Positions 7,534 through 15,776 of a DNA stretch of 39,852 nucleotides are shown piece by piece (within the stretch, counting starts at the first letter, position 1; every line of letters begins with the position of its first letter). The notes under the pieces were generated by a model that saw only the letters and a program-made list of their open reading frames with translations, was not told the DNA's origin and made no database searches. A program made the position numbers and the translations under genes. Source of the DNA: Aphanocapsa sp. GSE-SYN-MK-11-07L (lineage in GTDB: Bacteria > Cyanobacteriota > Cyanobacteriia > Thermosynechococcales > Thermosynechococcaceae); the NCBI GenBank assembly GCA_019359715.1, contig JAHHGS010000110.1, positions 1 to 39,852 of the forward strand, in the 5' to 3' direction.

Positions 7534-10077
7534 TTAGAATTTCCAGGATAATGAACCTTGAATCGTAAAAGGGGTGCCAAGGGTAACGAATTGACTTGAG
7601 TTACCCGCAGTAAAATTTTCAACATCGAACAGATTGCGAACATTCAAAGACACGCGCAGTTGATCTCGTTCGTAAAAAATTGCTGCATCTGTTCTGATAA
7701 AGCTAGGTAAATTCACCGTATTGGCATTATCAGCAGGTCGCTCCCCAATGTAGTACAACCCCAGACCAAAGCCCAAACCCTTAACTATTCCCCGCTGAAT
7801 GCGATAGGTTGTCCAGAAGTTGACGGCATGTTCTGGCGCGTTAAATAGGCGATTACCCACAGGAATATCATTATCTTCGACGACTCTGGCGTCGGTGTAG
7901 GCATAGCCTGCAATAATATTCCACCCAGGTAAAATTTCGCCAGTGATATCGAATTCTATGCCCCGACTTCTTTGCTTACCAGATTGTACAGAAAAACCAG
8001 GAGTTAGTAAGTCACGGGTAGTGACGTTGGAGCGAGTTAACTCATATAAAGCCAAAGTTGTTGATAGCTGGCTGTTCAATTCGGACTTGATACCCACTTC
8101 ATACTGCGTTCCTCGCTCAGGCTTTAAAAAATCACCAAAGGCAGTAACACCAAGGACTGGATTGAAAGACTGTGCATAACTGGCGTAGAGAGAAATAGGC
8201 TGAATGGGCTGATAAACTAAACCAACGCGGGGGCTAAAGGCAGTATCAGTTTGCGCCGTTTTGGTATTAGTTAACCGATCGGTTGCACGGTTATCAACAA
8301 TATCGAAGCGTCCACCCACCAGCAATTTCAGGTTGTCCAGCAGCGTAATTTGGTCTTGAACGTATATTCCGATGATATCTTTGGTTATAAACCGACTAGA
8401 GTTAATATCTCCGAAGACAACATTTTGATCGTAAACTGGGTCAAACATATCGACAGGGGGAGCCGGAAAGCCAAATCCATAGGCTATATCAGTCGTACTT
8501 CGAGTTAGACTAAACCCAGATAAGATTTGATGTTCAACACTACCTGTTTTAAATTTACTCAGCAAATTGGTATCCAACAGAAAGGTATGGAAAAACTGGC
8601 TACCAAAAATTGCATTCCGAGTCACAGTCCGGTTATCTGATTCTACTCCAGCTTGGAATATGATCGCTGCTCCATCCCGGTCGTCATCTCCATAAAAGGT
8701 ATATCGAAAGGCATTACGCAGGGTTAGATTCTCATTGAATTGATGTTCAAATTGATACCCTACTCTGCCGTTATAGGTCAGGTTCCGAACAACATCTGGG
8801 CCAACTGGGTTGAAACTCCTGCGAACTTTACCATTGGGATTTGGGAGGATCGTGCCAACAATGGGTAAGGCTCCAGAATCGTCCTGTTCATAAACAACAA
8901 CATCTCCTTCAACAATTAATTTACTCCTGCTGCCAAGCTGAAAGCTTAAACTTGGGGCAAAGCCCACAACGTCACTGGTATCAAAATCAATAACGCTATC
9001 ATTATTCCGATAGCCAGCGATGAATCGACCCAAAGCAGATTTGGAACGATTCAGCGGTGCAGAAACATCAATTGTCCCCTGGTAAAAGTTGTAATTCCCA
9101 ACACTTACCTCTGCTTCAAAATACGGATCTCTTAAGGGACGACGAGTAACATAGTTGATCGTTCCGCCCAAAGCACTTCCGCCGCTCTCACCGTATAGAA
9201 CAGAAGCAGGCCCGCGTAACACTTCTACCCGCTCTACATTGAAGAAAATGCCATCGGAAGTAATTTGAGGGTCTGGCAAGCCATTGACAATCCCATTATA
9301 GGCATCAAACCCACGAATTGTAAAGTAATCTCTCGAAAAACCAACTCCTGACCCCTGAGAGATTACCCCTGGAACATTTTCTAAAGCCTGGGTAATCGTC
9401 CGGGATTGGGTATCTTGAATCACTTGCCGCGGCACAATCTGAATTGAAGCTGGAATGTCCCGCAGTGGGGTGTCGGTTCTGGTACCGACGCTCGTGTCAG
9501 GGACAAAATAGCTGTCCTCGCCTTCCCCCGTCACCACCAGTTCTTCTTCCTCTGATTCTTCTCCTTCTGGATTGAGGCTGTAGATAAACTCGCCGGTTTT
9601 GAGCGTCACCGCTGTTTTGGGGAGTCTTTCCTTGCCAATAACGCGGATTTGAATCGTGCTAGCATCCTGCTGAACGACTTGAACGGCGGCAATGTCTTCG
9701 GTTGGGTTGTCGGCATTGAAGGCTTGGGCATCCGTGAGGGTTAAGACTGCATTGGGGATATCCGCAATCAGGCGATTCCCCTCCGTGCGAAACTTGGTCG
9801 CATCTACCTGCAAGGGCTTGCCCTCTGCTGTTTGCAGGACAATTTCTAGCTCCGATGGGGTTGGATTCAAGCTGACGCCATTCACTTGCACCGTCGCGGC
9901 TTCGACCTGGGCCAGCCACTCTTTGACGCTGGTGGCCCCCTGGGGGAGGTCGTTGGGTAAGTCATTGATCTGGGGCAGTTCTGCCCGCACTGTGGATACG
10001 GCTAAGGACAAGCACAAACCCGCCACCATCGGCGATCCGACTCGGAACAGTAAACGCCACCCTAAACTCATGCTCAC
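7534..10077 (-). CDS. TonB-dependent siderophore receptor with AMIN domain
   Basis: An 847-residue outer-membrane receptor. A signal peptide precedes AELPQIND. An AMIN domain follows (about residues 50-160), then an acidic linker with a TonB-box-like ELVVTG. The plug follows (DIPASIQIVPRQVIQDTQ and ITQALENVPGV), and then a 22-strand barrel ending GSLSWKF. The AMIN-plus-receptor arrangement is typical of cyanobacterial siderophore receptors such as schizokinen transporter SchT. The PchR-type AraC gene on the same strand upstream supports iron-siderophore uptake. The ligand is not known. A candidate operator of two 22-bp direct repeats lies 70-115 bases upstream of the ATG, with a weak Fur-like dyad nearer the start. 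Confidence 0.93.
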   Translation of the reverse strand: MSMSLGWRLLFRVGSPMVAGLCLSLAVSTVRAELPQINDLPNDLPQGATSVKEWLAQVEAATVQVNGVSLNPTPSELEIVLQTAEGKPLQVDATKFRTEGNRLIADIPNAVLTLTDAQAFNADNPTEDIAAVQVVQQDASTIQIRVIGKERLPKTAVTLKTGEFIYSLNPEGEESEEEELVVTGEGEDSYFVPDTSVGTRTDTPLRDIPASIQIVPRQVIQDTQSRTITQALENVPGVISQGSGVGFSRDYFTIRGFDAYNGIVNGLPDPQITSDGIFFNVERVEVLRGPASVLYGESGGSALGGTINYVTRRPLRDPYFEAEVSVGNYNFYQGTIDVSAPLNRSKSALGRFIAGYRNNDSVIDFDTSDVVGFAPSLSFQLGSRSKLIVEGDVVVYEQDDSGALPIVGTILPNPNGKVRRSFNPVGPDVVRNLTYNGRVGYQFEHQFNENLTLRNAFRYTFYGDDDRDGAAIIFQAGVESDNRTVTRNAIFGSQFFHTFLLDTNLLSKFKTGSVEHQILSGFSLTRSTTDIAYGFGFPAPPVDMFDPVYDQNVVFGDINSSRFITKDIIGIYVQDQITLLDNLKLLVGGRFDIVDNRATDRLTNTKTAQTDTAFSPRVGLVYQPIQPISLYASYAQSFNPVLGVTAFGDFLKPERGTQYEVGIKSELNSQLSTTLALYELTRSNVTTRDLLTPGFSVQSGKQRSRGIEFDITGEILPGWNIIAGYAYTDARVVEDNDIPVGNRLFNAPEHAVNFWTTYRIQRGIVKGLGFGLGLYYIGERPADNANTVNLPSFIRTDAAIFYERDQLRVSLNVRNLFDVENFTAGNSSQFVTLGTPFTIQGSLSWKF

Positions 10078-10090
10078 TCACACCCTCAGT

Positions 10091-10105
10091 TAAGATTAAT
10101 TCTCA
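10091..10105. promoter_or_regulatory. Weak Fur-like dyad upstream of receptor gene
   Basis: TAAGATT-A-ATTCTCA forms a 7-1-7 imperfect inverted repeat (5 of 7 positions pair), 14-28 bases before the receptor start. It resembles the Fur consensus only loosely. Iron control is expected for such a receptor, but this site is a guess. Confidence 0.25.
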
Positions 10106-10147
10106 AAAGTCTAAGGGGAGGATGAGCGATCTAGACGATCGCAATGG

Positions 10148-10190
10148 TGGCTAGCCGGAATTTTTTTGATGGCTAGCCGGAATTTTTTGA
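10148..10190. promoter_or_regulatory. 22-bp tandem direct repeat, candidate AraC-type operator
   Basis: Two adjacent copies of TGGCTAGCCGGAATTTTTT-GA (22 and 21 bases, differing by one T) lie between the receptor gene and the PD-(D/E)XK gene. AraC/XylS proteins bind direct repeats about two helical turns apart on one DNA face, which is this spacing. An AraC-type regulator is encoded 0.7 kb away. The repeat sits about 70-115 bases upstream of the receptor ATG. Function is inferred. Confidence 0.45.
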
Positions 10191-10197
10191 ATTTTCC

Positions 10198-10896
10198 CTA
10201 CCTGGGAGCAATCAAGTTCTTGACTTGCTTCAAAACTCGAAACACTTCGCGCAAATGCTGGTTAACCGGAGGGAAAAACAGGGCGTAGAGGGTTGAGGAA
10301 CTATATTCAGGGTGGGGCAGAGCATTTACCTTCAGAAAGATAAACTCATCTCCATTACTGACCATGCCATAAACCGATTGGGCTGGGTTAGGGTTACACA
10401 TCATATACGCTAATACCTGGGGCACCGCTAGGGAAGCCATAATTGTCCGCTTTGCTTCTACCACTAGTACCCAAAATTGGTCTTGAACAATCAGAGTATC
10501 GATTCGTCCCCGCAGGATTTCTTCGTCTTCATCTTCTTCTAGGGCATATTGAACTGATTCTTCGGTACGAACATTAAAATCTGGTTCATAAAAGCCAACT
10601 AGATCGAGGAGAGGAGAAACTAAAAGCTTATCAACAGCCCCCTCAGAGACTTTGCCACGCTTGCGATGCGCTGCAAACCGCTGCTGCAAATGGTCTAACG
10701 TCTCTACTTCAGAAGCTGTCAGATCAGGCAAATCCTGACACCACTCTGGAAAGAACGTCGGATCTAGACTGACATGGAGATTGAATTTCTCCTCCAAATC
10801 AGCGATCGTCAAAATTGTCTTAGAGATGGGAAGGGTAGTCGTCATCTGACAGCTCTGCAACTTTACTTTATTATTGCGCTTTCCTGCCGTAGCCAT
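10198..10896 (-). CDS. PD-(D/E)XK nuclease-like protein (HsdR N-terminal type)
   Basis: A 232-residue protein with a nuclease core: Glu85 in SEGAVDKLLVSPLL, then GRIDTLIV with Asp133, and VLVVEAKRT with Glu147 and Lys149. This matches the E...D...ExK pattern of type I restriction R-subunit N-terminal domains, but no helicase follows, and such stand-alone proteins are common in cyanobacteria. Translation may start at 10896, where the ATG directly abuts the stop of the AraC gene (TAAATG), or at Met18 (10845), which begins the conserved part. Its role is unknown; a link to siderophore uptake is not implied by the domain. Confidence 0.75.
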   Translation of the reverse strand: MATAGKRNNKVKLQSCQMTTTLPISKTILTIADLEEKFNLHVSLDPTFFPEWCQDLPDLTASEVETLDHLQQRFAAHRKRGKVSEGAVDKLLVSPLLDLVGFYEPDFNVRTEESVQYALEEDEDEEILRGRIDTLIVQDQFWVLVVEAKRTIMASLAVPQVLAYMMCNPNPAQSVYGMVSNGDEFIFLKVNALPHPEYSSSTLYALFFPPVNQHLREVFRVLKQVKNLIAPR

Positions 10897-11907
10897 TTAA
10901 TTGCGTGTCGATTTCAGCGCACTGGGGTTGTAGCCAAACTTTTTGCGAAATGCAGCCGCAAAATAGCTGCGATCGACAAATCCAACCGCTTTGGCTGCCT
11001 CAATCACTTTCATTTCGCCTGTGCTTAAGAGCTGCCGCGCCTGCTCCATTCGATAGTCATGCAAATAGCCAAACACCGTTGTGCTAAACACTTGGCGAAA
11101 TCCCTGTTTCAGCGTGCAATCGTTCAATCCTACTAATCTTGACAGTTCTGCCAAACCGGGGGGATTGTCTAACCGCTGCCGCAAAATGTCTCTGGCCTGG
11201 TGAATCCGATCGGTTAAATCGTTGGGTAAGTAGGGGCGACTGGGTGTGGAGCGATCGCCATCGTATCGATCTGTCTCTGCTGCTGCCACCAAACCCAGCA
11301 GTTCCAGCGCCTTGCCCTCCAAAAACATGCGCTTGGGCAGCCCCTGAAACCCACAGCGCAATAGCTGCCGCGCCGCCAGTTGCATCGCCGGGGTAGCGGC
11401 ATCATATCGGCAATAGTACAGTTGATCCACCGAACGCACCCAAGGTTGCAGGGCGGGGGGCAATTCCCCGTTGCCGTCGCCAATGAACGATCGCAGTGCA
11501 TCCACCCGAATCCCTACTATCACTTCCCAAAACGCTTCTCGATCGCATACATCCATCGGCATTGCCGGACATAGCCCACTGCCGAATAAGCCATACTGCC
11601 CTGCCCCAATCCCGCCATCTCCATAGGTATGGAACCCAGATAGGTGCAGGTGCAGTTCTAGCCAATCGCACCCTCCTTCCAGTTCGGCGCTGAGGTAGCG
11701 ATCGTGCAGGTGTAGGTTGCCCAATTGCAATTGCAGCCCATCCCGCAGGGTGATCGTCCGCCAAACTCCCTTGCCCAAGTCAGAAGGAAAATCGCCCATA
11801 AAATCCTGCAAATCCAAGGGATCGGGATGGCAGGTCAATTCGACGGAACTCATTTCGGCAAATAGTTGCTTGTGAGCGGCTGGGGAAATTGAAATCGTCA
11901 TAAGCAA
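10897..11907 (-). CDS. AraC family regulator, PchR-like
   Basis: A 336-residue regulator. The C-terminal 100 residues carry the two helix-turn-helix units of AraC/XylS proteins: LAELSRLVGLNDCTLKQGF, then IEAAKAVGFVDRSYFAAAF and KKFGYNPS. The N-terminal domain (about 1-210) is of the type found in PchR-like regulators that sit beside TonB receptor genes and activate siderophore uptake when the ferric ligand is present. It is adjacent to the nuclease-like gene and upstream of the receptor on the same strand. It may bind the 22-bp repeats at 10148-10190. The effector is unknown. Confidence 0.88.
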   Translation of the reverse strand: MLMTISISPAAHKQLFAEMSSVELTCHPDPLDLQDFMGDFPSDLGKGVWRTITLRDGLQLQLGNLHLHDRYLSAELEGGCDWLELHLHLSGFHTYGDGGIGAGQYGLFGSGLCPAMPMDVCDREAFWEVIVGIRVDALRSFIGDGNGELPPALQPWVRSVDQLYYCRYDAATPAMQLAARQLLRCGFQGLPKRMFLEGKALELLGLVAAAETDRYDGDRSTPSRPYLPNDLTDRIHQARDILRQRLDNPPGLAELSRLVGLNDCTLKQGFRQVFSTTVFGYLHDYRMEQARQLLSTGEMKVIEAAKAVGFVDRSYFAAAFRKKFGYNPSALKSTRN

Positions 11908-12074
11908 AGCAGGATTTCGACAAACTTACTAAAAAATTATCGCATTAAGGCTGTCAAAGGGGAAGCGCGACTATCAGTACTATATCTAGGTCAGGACAAG
12001 CTTTACAGCCCTCGCATCTAAGGAATCAGAGCTAGCCCTATAATGAGGCCATCGCGTCTCTGGTAGGATGATCA

Positions 12075-12821
12075 GTGTTTTCCAATCCGCTGCTAAAAAC
12101 CACCTTACCCAGCACTGCTGACCTCCCCTGCTCGGACGATACCCCTGTGGACAACGAAGACCAAAACTTGTTGCCCAATCTACTGCTGCTGCTGCTAACC
12201 AGGATTTGGGCAGGGCGGATGGATTGGTATTTTGGCGTCGATATGGCGGTGTATCACACTACAGGCATCAGCCCCAAGGTGCCAGTTGTCCCCGATGGGT
12301 TTTTGAGCTTAGGGGTGGAGCGCAAAAAGGGCGGCAAATCTCGCCGCAGCTATGCCACCTGGGAAGAAAACGACGTGGTGCCGATTTTTGGTCTAGAAAT
12401 GGTGTCTCACACGCCCCGGGAAGAGTATGACGAGAAACTGGATCTCTATGCCAAGTTGGGCGTGTTGTACTACTTGGTCTATAACCCAGAGTTTTGGCGG
12501 CGTGACCAGCATCAACCGTTTGAACTCTACAAGTTAGTCAATGGGGTTTATCACTTACAAATTGGCGAACCGTATTGGATGCCGGAAGTGGGTTTGGGGA
12601 TTGGGCGCTATCAAGGCTTGGTCGGAGGAATAGACCAGGAAATCTTGACTTGGTATGACCAACAGAGTGATCGTTATCTCAGTGCAGAAGAACTGGCTGA
12701 TCAAGAGCGATCGCGAGCGGAGCAAGAACAATTACGGGCGGAGCAGGAGCAGCGTCAGCGCCAACGGCTAGAAGCCTATTTGCGATCGCAAGGCATTGAC
12801 CCCAATCAATTACCAGATTAG
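12075..12821 (+). CDS. Uma2 family endonuclease-like protein, copy 2
   Basis: A 248-residue twin of the protein at 4811-5578, also with a GTG start and the same ~30 upstream bases (match begins near 12042). It retains VPDGFLSLG, LEMVSHTP and EKLDLYAKLG. It differs by a 21-base deletion in the coiled-coil repeat and about ten scattered substitutions, all in the last third. The identical 5' half means either recent duplication or gene conversion. Together the copies form ~780-bp direct repeats around the siderophore/XisHI island. Confidence 0.85.
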   Translation: MFSNPLLKTTLPSTADLPCSDDTPVDNEDQNLLPNLLLLLLTRIWAGRMDWYFGVDMAVYHTTGISPKVPVVPDGFLSLGVERKKGGKSRRSYATWEENDVVPIFGLEMVSHTPREEYDEKLDLYAKLGVLYYLVYNPEFWRRDQHQPFELYKLVNGVYHLQIGEPYWMPEVGLGIGRYQGLVGGIDQEILTWYDQQSDRYLSAEELADQERSRAEQEQLRAEQEQRQRQRLEAYLRSQGIDPNQLPD

Positions 12822-12874
12822 GCACGATCTGCTAAATTGTCCGGTAAATTTCTGGCAGGGAGTTAGACCTGAGT

Positions 12875-12893
12875 GAATTTTCTAAGAAAATTC
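12875..12893. promoter_or_regulatory. Perfect inverted repeat upstream of histidine kinase
   Basis: GAATTTTC-TAA-GAAAATTC is an 8-3-8 perfect dyad 77 bases before the kinase ATG. It could be an operator for the two-component genes. No regulator is assigned. It has no T-run, and the stem is too AT-rich to be a convincing terminator. Confidence 0.3.
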
Positions 12894-12969
12894 TCATCCT
12901 AAAAAATAGGGTCTTAGCTAAAGTGTTGATCATTGGTTGGCTTTAGGGCAATCGCAAGTTTAAGATGAA

Positions 12970-14508
12970 ATGAAAGTAGCCGATGCAGGTCAGAGCGATC
13001 GCTTGAAGAATTTACTATCTCCGTTTAAAACTGGGCTGAGAGTCTGGGGAGAAGCGCGGACGAGGATTTTGATTTGGTATGTGCTGCTGATGGCCTTCTT
13101 TATTGCCGTTGCGATTCCAACCATTCGGCAACGCTTGTTTGTCCACGTTGATGCGCGGGTGCGAGGAGAACTGACCGAAGAGGTAGCAGAGTTTCAAACC
13201 CTCTTCGACAAGGAATGGAACAAGGGGCAAGGGGGAGAGATCTGGCGGGAACTGCGAGAGGAGGATGATATTAGTAATCCCCCTTCTGATGCGGATAAAC
13301 TGGCTGCCCTATTTGACATTTACTTGGAGCGTCAGCTAACTGAAGACGATACCTTCTTGATTACCTTAGTTGAGGGAGAGTTTCATAAAGCTAGCTCTCG
13401 GGCCTTGCCAAAACTGATTGCAGAGGATTCAGAACTCGTCCAAAAGTGGGGCAAATTGTCTCAACTGATGCAAGGCGAAAAAGAAGTTAAAGATCCAAAG
13501 GTTGGCAACATTATCTATGTCGCTAAGCCAATTCAAGTCAATGGCAAAATCGTGGGAGTGTTTGCAGCAGCGCACACAACCGCCGGGGAGCGGGCCGAAG
13601 CCCTCGAAGCCATGACAACAATTAGTGAGGTGACCGTGGTGGTGCTGTGTATTGCCTTGGTGCTGGCTTGGTTTGCGGCTGGCAGGGTGTTGGCTCCGCT
13701 GCGCTTATTCACGACAACGGCCCAATCGATCAGTGAATCTGACTTGACTCAACGGATTACGGTCAGCGGCAGGGGAGAAATTGGCGAACTGGCCAAAACA
13801 TTTAATGAAATGATGGATCGGCTGGAGTCAGCCTTTGAGACTCAGCGCAACTTTGTCAATGATGCTGGACATGAGCTGCGGACGCCAATTACGATTATTC
13901 GGGGACACTTAGAATTAATTGGCGGTGAGCCAGCAGAACAGCAAGAAACCCTAGATTTAGTTATCGATGAGCTGGATCGGATGAGTCGGTTCGTCGAAGA
14001 TTTGTTGTTACTGGCTAAATCCGAGCGTCCAGACTTTTTGCTGCTCGAAACCTTTGAAGTGGGTGTACTGATCGAAGAACTCTTCGCCAAAGCCACTGCC
14101 TTAGCTGATCGGCGCTGGCAAATTGATGCTTCTGCCAATGTCTGGATTGTGGCAGATCGGCAACGCCTGACTCAAGCAATGATGAATCTGGCTCAAAATG
14201 CGACCCAGCATACAAAGCCTGAGGATATCATCGCGATTGGAGCTGCCGTGGAACGCGATCAACTGCGGCTTTGGGTGCGAGATACCGGGGAAGGAATCGC
14301 CACTGCCGACCAAGAGCGGATTTTCGAGCGGTTTGCCCGCAGCGCCAACAGCAGACGGCGATCGCAGGGAGCTGGGTTAGGATTGGCAATTGTCAAAGCC
14401 ATCACCGAAGCCCATGCCGGAAAGTTGATTTTGCAGAGCCAACTGGGAACCGGATCTACCTTTACGATTGTCATCAACTTAAGACCGACGAGGCAGTTCC
14501 CTATTTGA
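12970..14508 (+). CDS. Sensor histidine kinase
   Basis: A 512-residue membrane kinase. TM1 is at about residues 33-52 and is followed by a periplasmic region of ~165 residues without an evident known fold. TM2 is near 222-243, followed by HAMP (ESDLTQRITVSGRGEIGEL). The HisKA box NDAGHELRTPI has phospho-acceptor His301. The HATPase_c boxes are N (NLAQNATQHT), G1 (DTGEGI), F (IFERFAR) and G2 (GAGLGLAIV). It is followed after 9 bases by an OmpR-type regulator, its probable partner. The signal is unknown. The position upstream of the glycosyltransferase genes suggests control of cell-surface functions. Confidence 0.93.
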   Translation: MKVADAGQSDRLKNLLSPFKTGLRVWGEARTRILIWYVLLMAFFIAVAIPTIRQRLFVHVDARVRGELTEEVAEFQTLFDKEWNKGQGGEIWRELREEDDISNPPSDADKLAALFDIYLERQLTEDDTFLITLVEGEFHKASSRALPKLIAEDSELVQKWGKLSQLMQGEKEVKDPKVGNIIYVAKPIQVNGKIVGVFAAAHTTAGERAEALEAMTTISEVTVVVLCIALVLAWFAAGRVLAPLRLFTTTAQSISESDLTQRITVSGRGEIGELAKTFNEMMDRLESAFETQRNFVNDAGHELRTPITIIRGHLELIGGEPAEQQETLDLVIDELDRMSRFVEDLLLLAKSERPDFLLLETFEVGVLIEELFAKATALADRRWQIDASANVWIVADRQRLTQAMMNLAQNATQHTKPEDIIAIGAAVERDQLRLWVRDTGEGIATADQERIFERFARSANSRRRSQGAGLGLAIVKAITEAHAGKLILQSQLGTGSTFTIVINLRPTRQFPI

Positions 14509-14517
14509 CAAATTCTC

Positions 14518-15186
14518 ATGCCTCGAATTTTAATCGCTGAAGATGAACCCCGAATCGCCTCATTTCTGGACAAAGGGCTGAGATCGCATGGGTTCACGGC
14601 CACGATTGCCAAGGATGCGAGGGAGGCGCTCTTACTCGCCCAAGGCAGTGACTTTGACCTGCTAATTCTCGATTTAGGACTGCCGGGTAAAGATGGTCTA
14701 CAGGTGCTGGAAGAGATCCGGGGGCAGGGTGAAAAATTACCAATTATTATTCTGACGGCTCGTGACGATATTCACGATAAGGTGGCTGGGTTTGAAGGCG
14801 GTGCAGACGATTACGTGACCAAGCCGTTTCGATTTGAGGAACTGCTGGCTCGGATTCGAGTCCGGCTGCGGGGCAGTAGCTTGGACAGCGGCATGGAAGA
14901 AACGCTGCTCAAGGTGGGAGAGTTGACGCTGGATTTGCGGACTCGGAAGGTTCAGGTGGGCGATCGCTGGCTAGAACTACCGGCACGGGAATTCACGTTG
15001 GCTGAGATGTTCTTACGGCATCCAGGGCAAGTTTTAAGTCGAGAGCAACTGCTGGATCGAGTCTGGGGGTACGACTATGACCCAGGCTCGAATGTGGTTG
15101 ATGTTTATGTCGGTTATTTACGCAAAAAATTAGGCAGTGACTTGATTGAAACGGTGAGAGGAATGGGCTATCGCCTTCGGAGATGA
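14518..15186 (+). CDS. OmpR/PhoB family response regulator
   Basis: A 222-residue regulator. The receiver has acidic pocket E8-D9, phospho-acceptor Asp52 (LILDLGLPGKDG), a switch Thr in ILTARDD and Lys in VTKPF. The C-terminal winged helix (about 125-222) has LPAREFTLAEMFLRHPGQVLS (in part) and VDVYVGYLRKKLG then RGMGYRLRR, which is the OmpR signature. It follows the kinase directly. OmpR-type proteins bind direct repeats spaced by 11 bases. Such arrays lie at 15704-15729 and 19810-19824 ahead of the glycosyltransferase genes, so these are its candidate targets. Confidence 0.93.
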   Translation: MPRILIAEDEPRIASFLDKGLRSHGFTATIAKDAREALLLAQGSDFDLLILDLGLPGKDGLQVLEEIRGQGEKLPIIILTARDDIHDKVAGFEGGADDYVTKPFRFEELLARIRVRLRGSSLDSGMEETLLKVGELTLDLRTRKVQVGDRWLELPAREFTLAEMFLRHPGQVLSREQLLDRVWGYDYDPGSNVVDVYVGYLRKKLGSDLIETVRGMGYRLRR

Positions 15187-15230
15187 GAATGTTCTTAGGA
15201 AGGATTGATTCTTAGATTTGTAAGGATAGG

Positions 15231-15623
15231 ATGAGATCAAGTATCTCCCTATACAGCTTCATGCTCAAGGTCTTAATTGCCGAAGATGAAAGCCGACTGG
15301 TCGCTTTTATCGCCAAAGGGCTGCGTAACAATGGCTATACAACGACTGTAGCTGAGGATGGCGAACAAGCCCTGAACTTGGCTGCCAGCGGAGAGTTTGA
15401 CCTATTGCTGCTCGATTTAGGATTGCCGATTGTCGATGGGATGTCTGTCCTCCAAACCCTGCGGCAGAAACAAAACTTGCCGATTATTATTGTTGTGACT
15501 GCCCTTGGCGATCAGTCCGTCCGTCAAGCCGCTTTAGCAGCAGGGGCCAACGATTTTATTGCCAAACCGTTTAAATTTAGTGAGCTGCTGGAGAAGATGC
15601 GATCGCATTTGGGTGAAGTTTGA
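15231..15623 (+). CDS. Receiver-only response regulator (CheY-like)
   Basis: A 130-residue protein with a single receiver domain: IAEDES, Asp62 in LLLDLGLPIVDG, VVTALGD and AKPFKFSELL. It clearly resembles the receiver of the preceding regulator (AKGLRNNGYTTTVAEDGEQAL versus DKGLRSHGFTATIAKDAREAL, shown in short pieces) but has no DNA-binding domain. The ATG at 15231 has AAGGATAGG just before it; Met11 at 15261 matches the start of the domain. It could be a phosphate sink or relay partner for the kinase, or a duplicate that lost its output domain. Confidence 0.88.
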   Translation: MRSSISLYSFMLKVLIAEDESRLVAFIAKGLRNNGYTTTVAEDGEQALNLAASGEFDLLLLDLGLPIVDGMSVLQTLRQKQNLPIIIVVTALGDQSVRQAALAAGANDFIAKPFKFSELLEKMRSHLGEV

Positions 15624-15703
15624 CTGGGCGATCGCAGCGCTACTTTGCTGAACGGCTACTGCTGTCTGGGTTTCAATAAATTATTAAAATCATGAGAAGT
15701 ATC

Positions 15704-15729
15704 TCATAAAAACTTCATTAAGTTTTCAT
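15704..15729. promoter_or_regulatory. Three TCAT half-sites at 11-bp spacing (OmpR/PhoB-type box)
   Basis: TCAT occurs at 15704, 15715 and 15726, each within (C/T)TCAT and separated by exactly 11 bases. A -10-like TAAAGAT lies about 10 bases downstream (15739-15745). This is the layout of PhoB/OmpR operators that replace a -35 box. It sits 50-75 bases before the first glycosyltransferase and downstream of an OmpR-type regulator gene. Binding is inferred. Confidence 0.45.
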
Positions 15730-15776
15730 CTGACTGGATAAAGATGTAAATCAGTGAAGCACTCAGGACATCTATT

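Noticed and set aside
11402-11764. 120-codon minus-strand frame within the AraC gene
   Set aside because: It is an out-of-frame shadow of the AraC coding sequence, Arg/Trp/Ala-rich without domain features.
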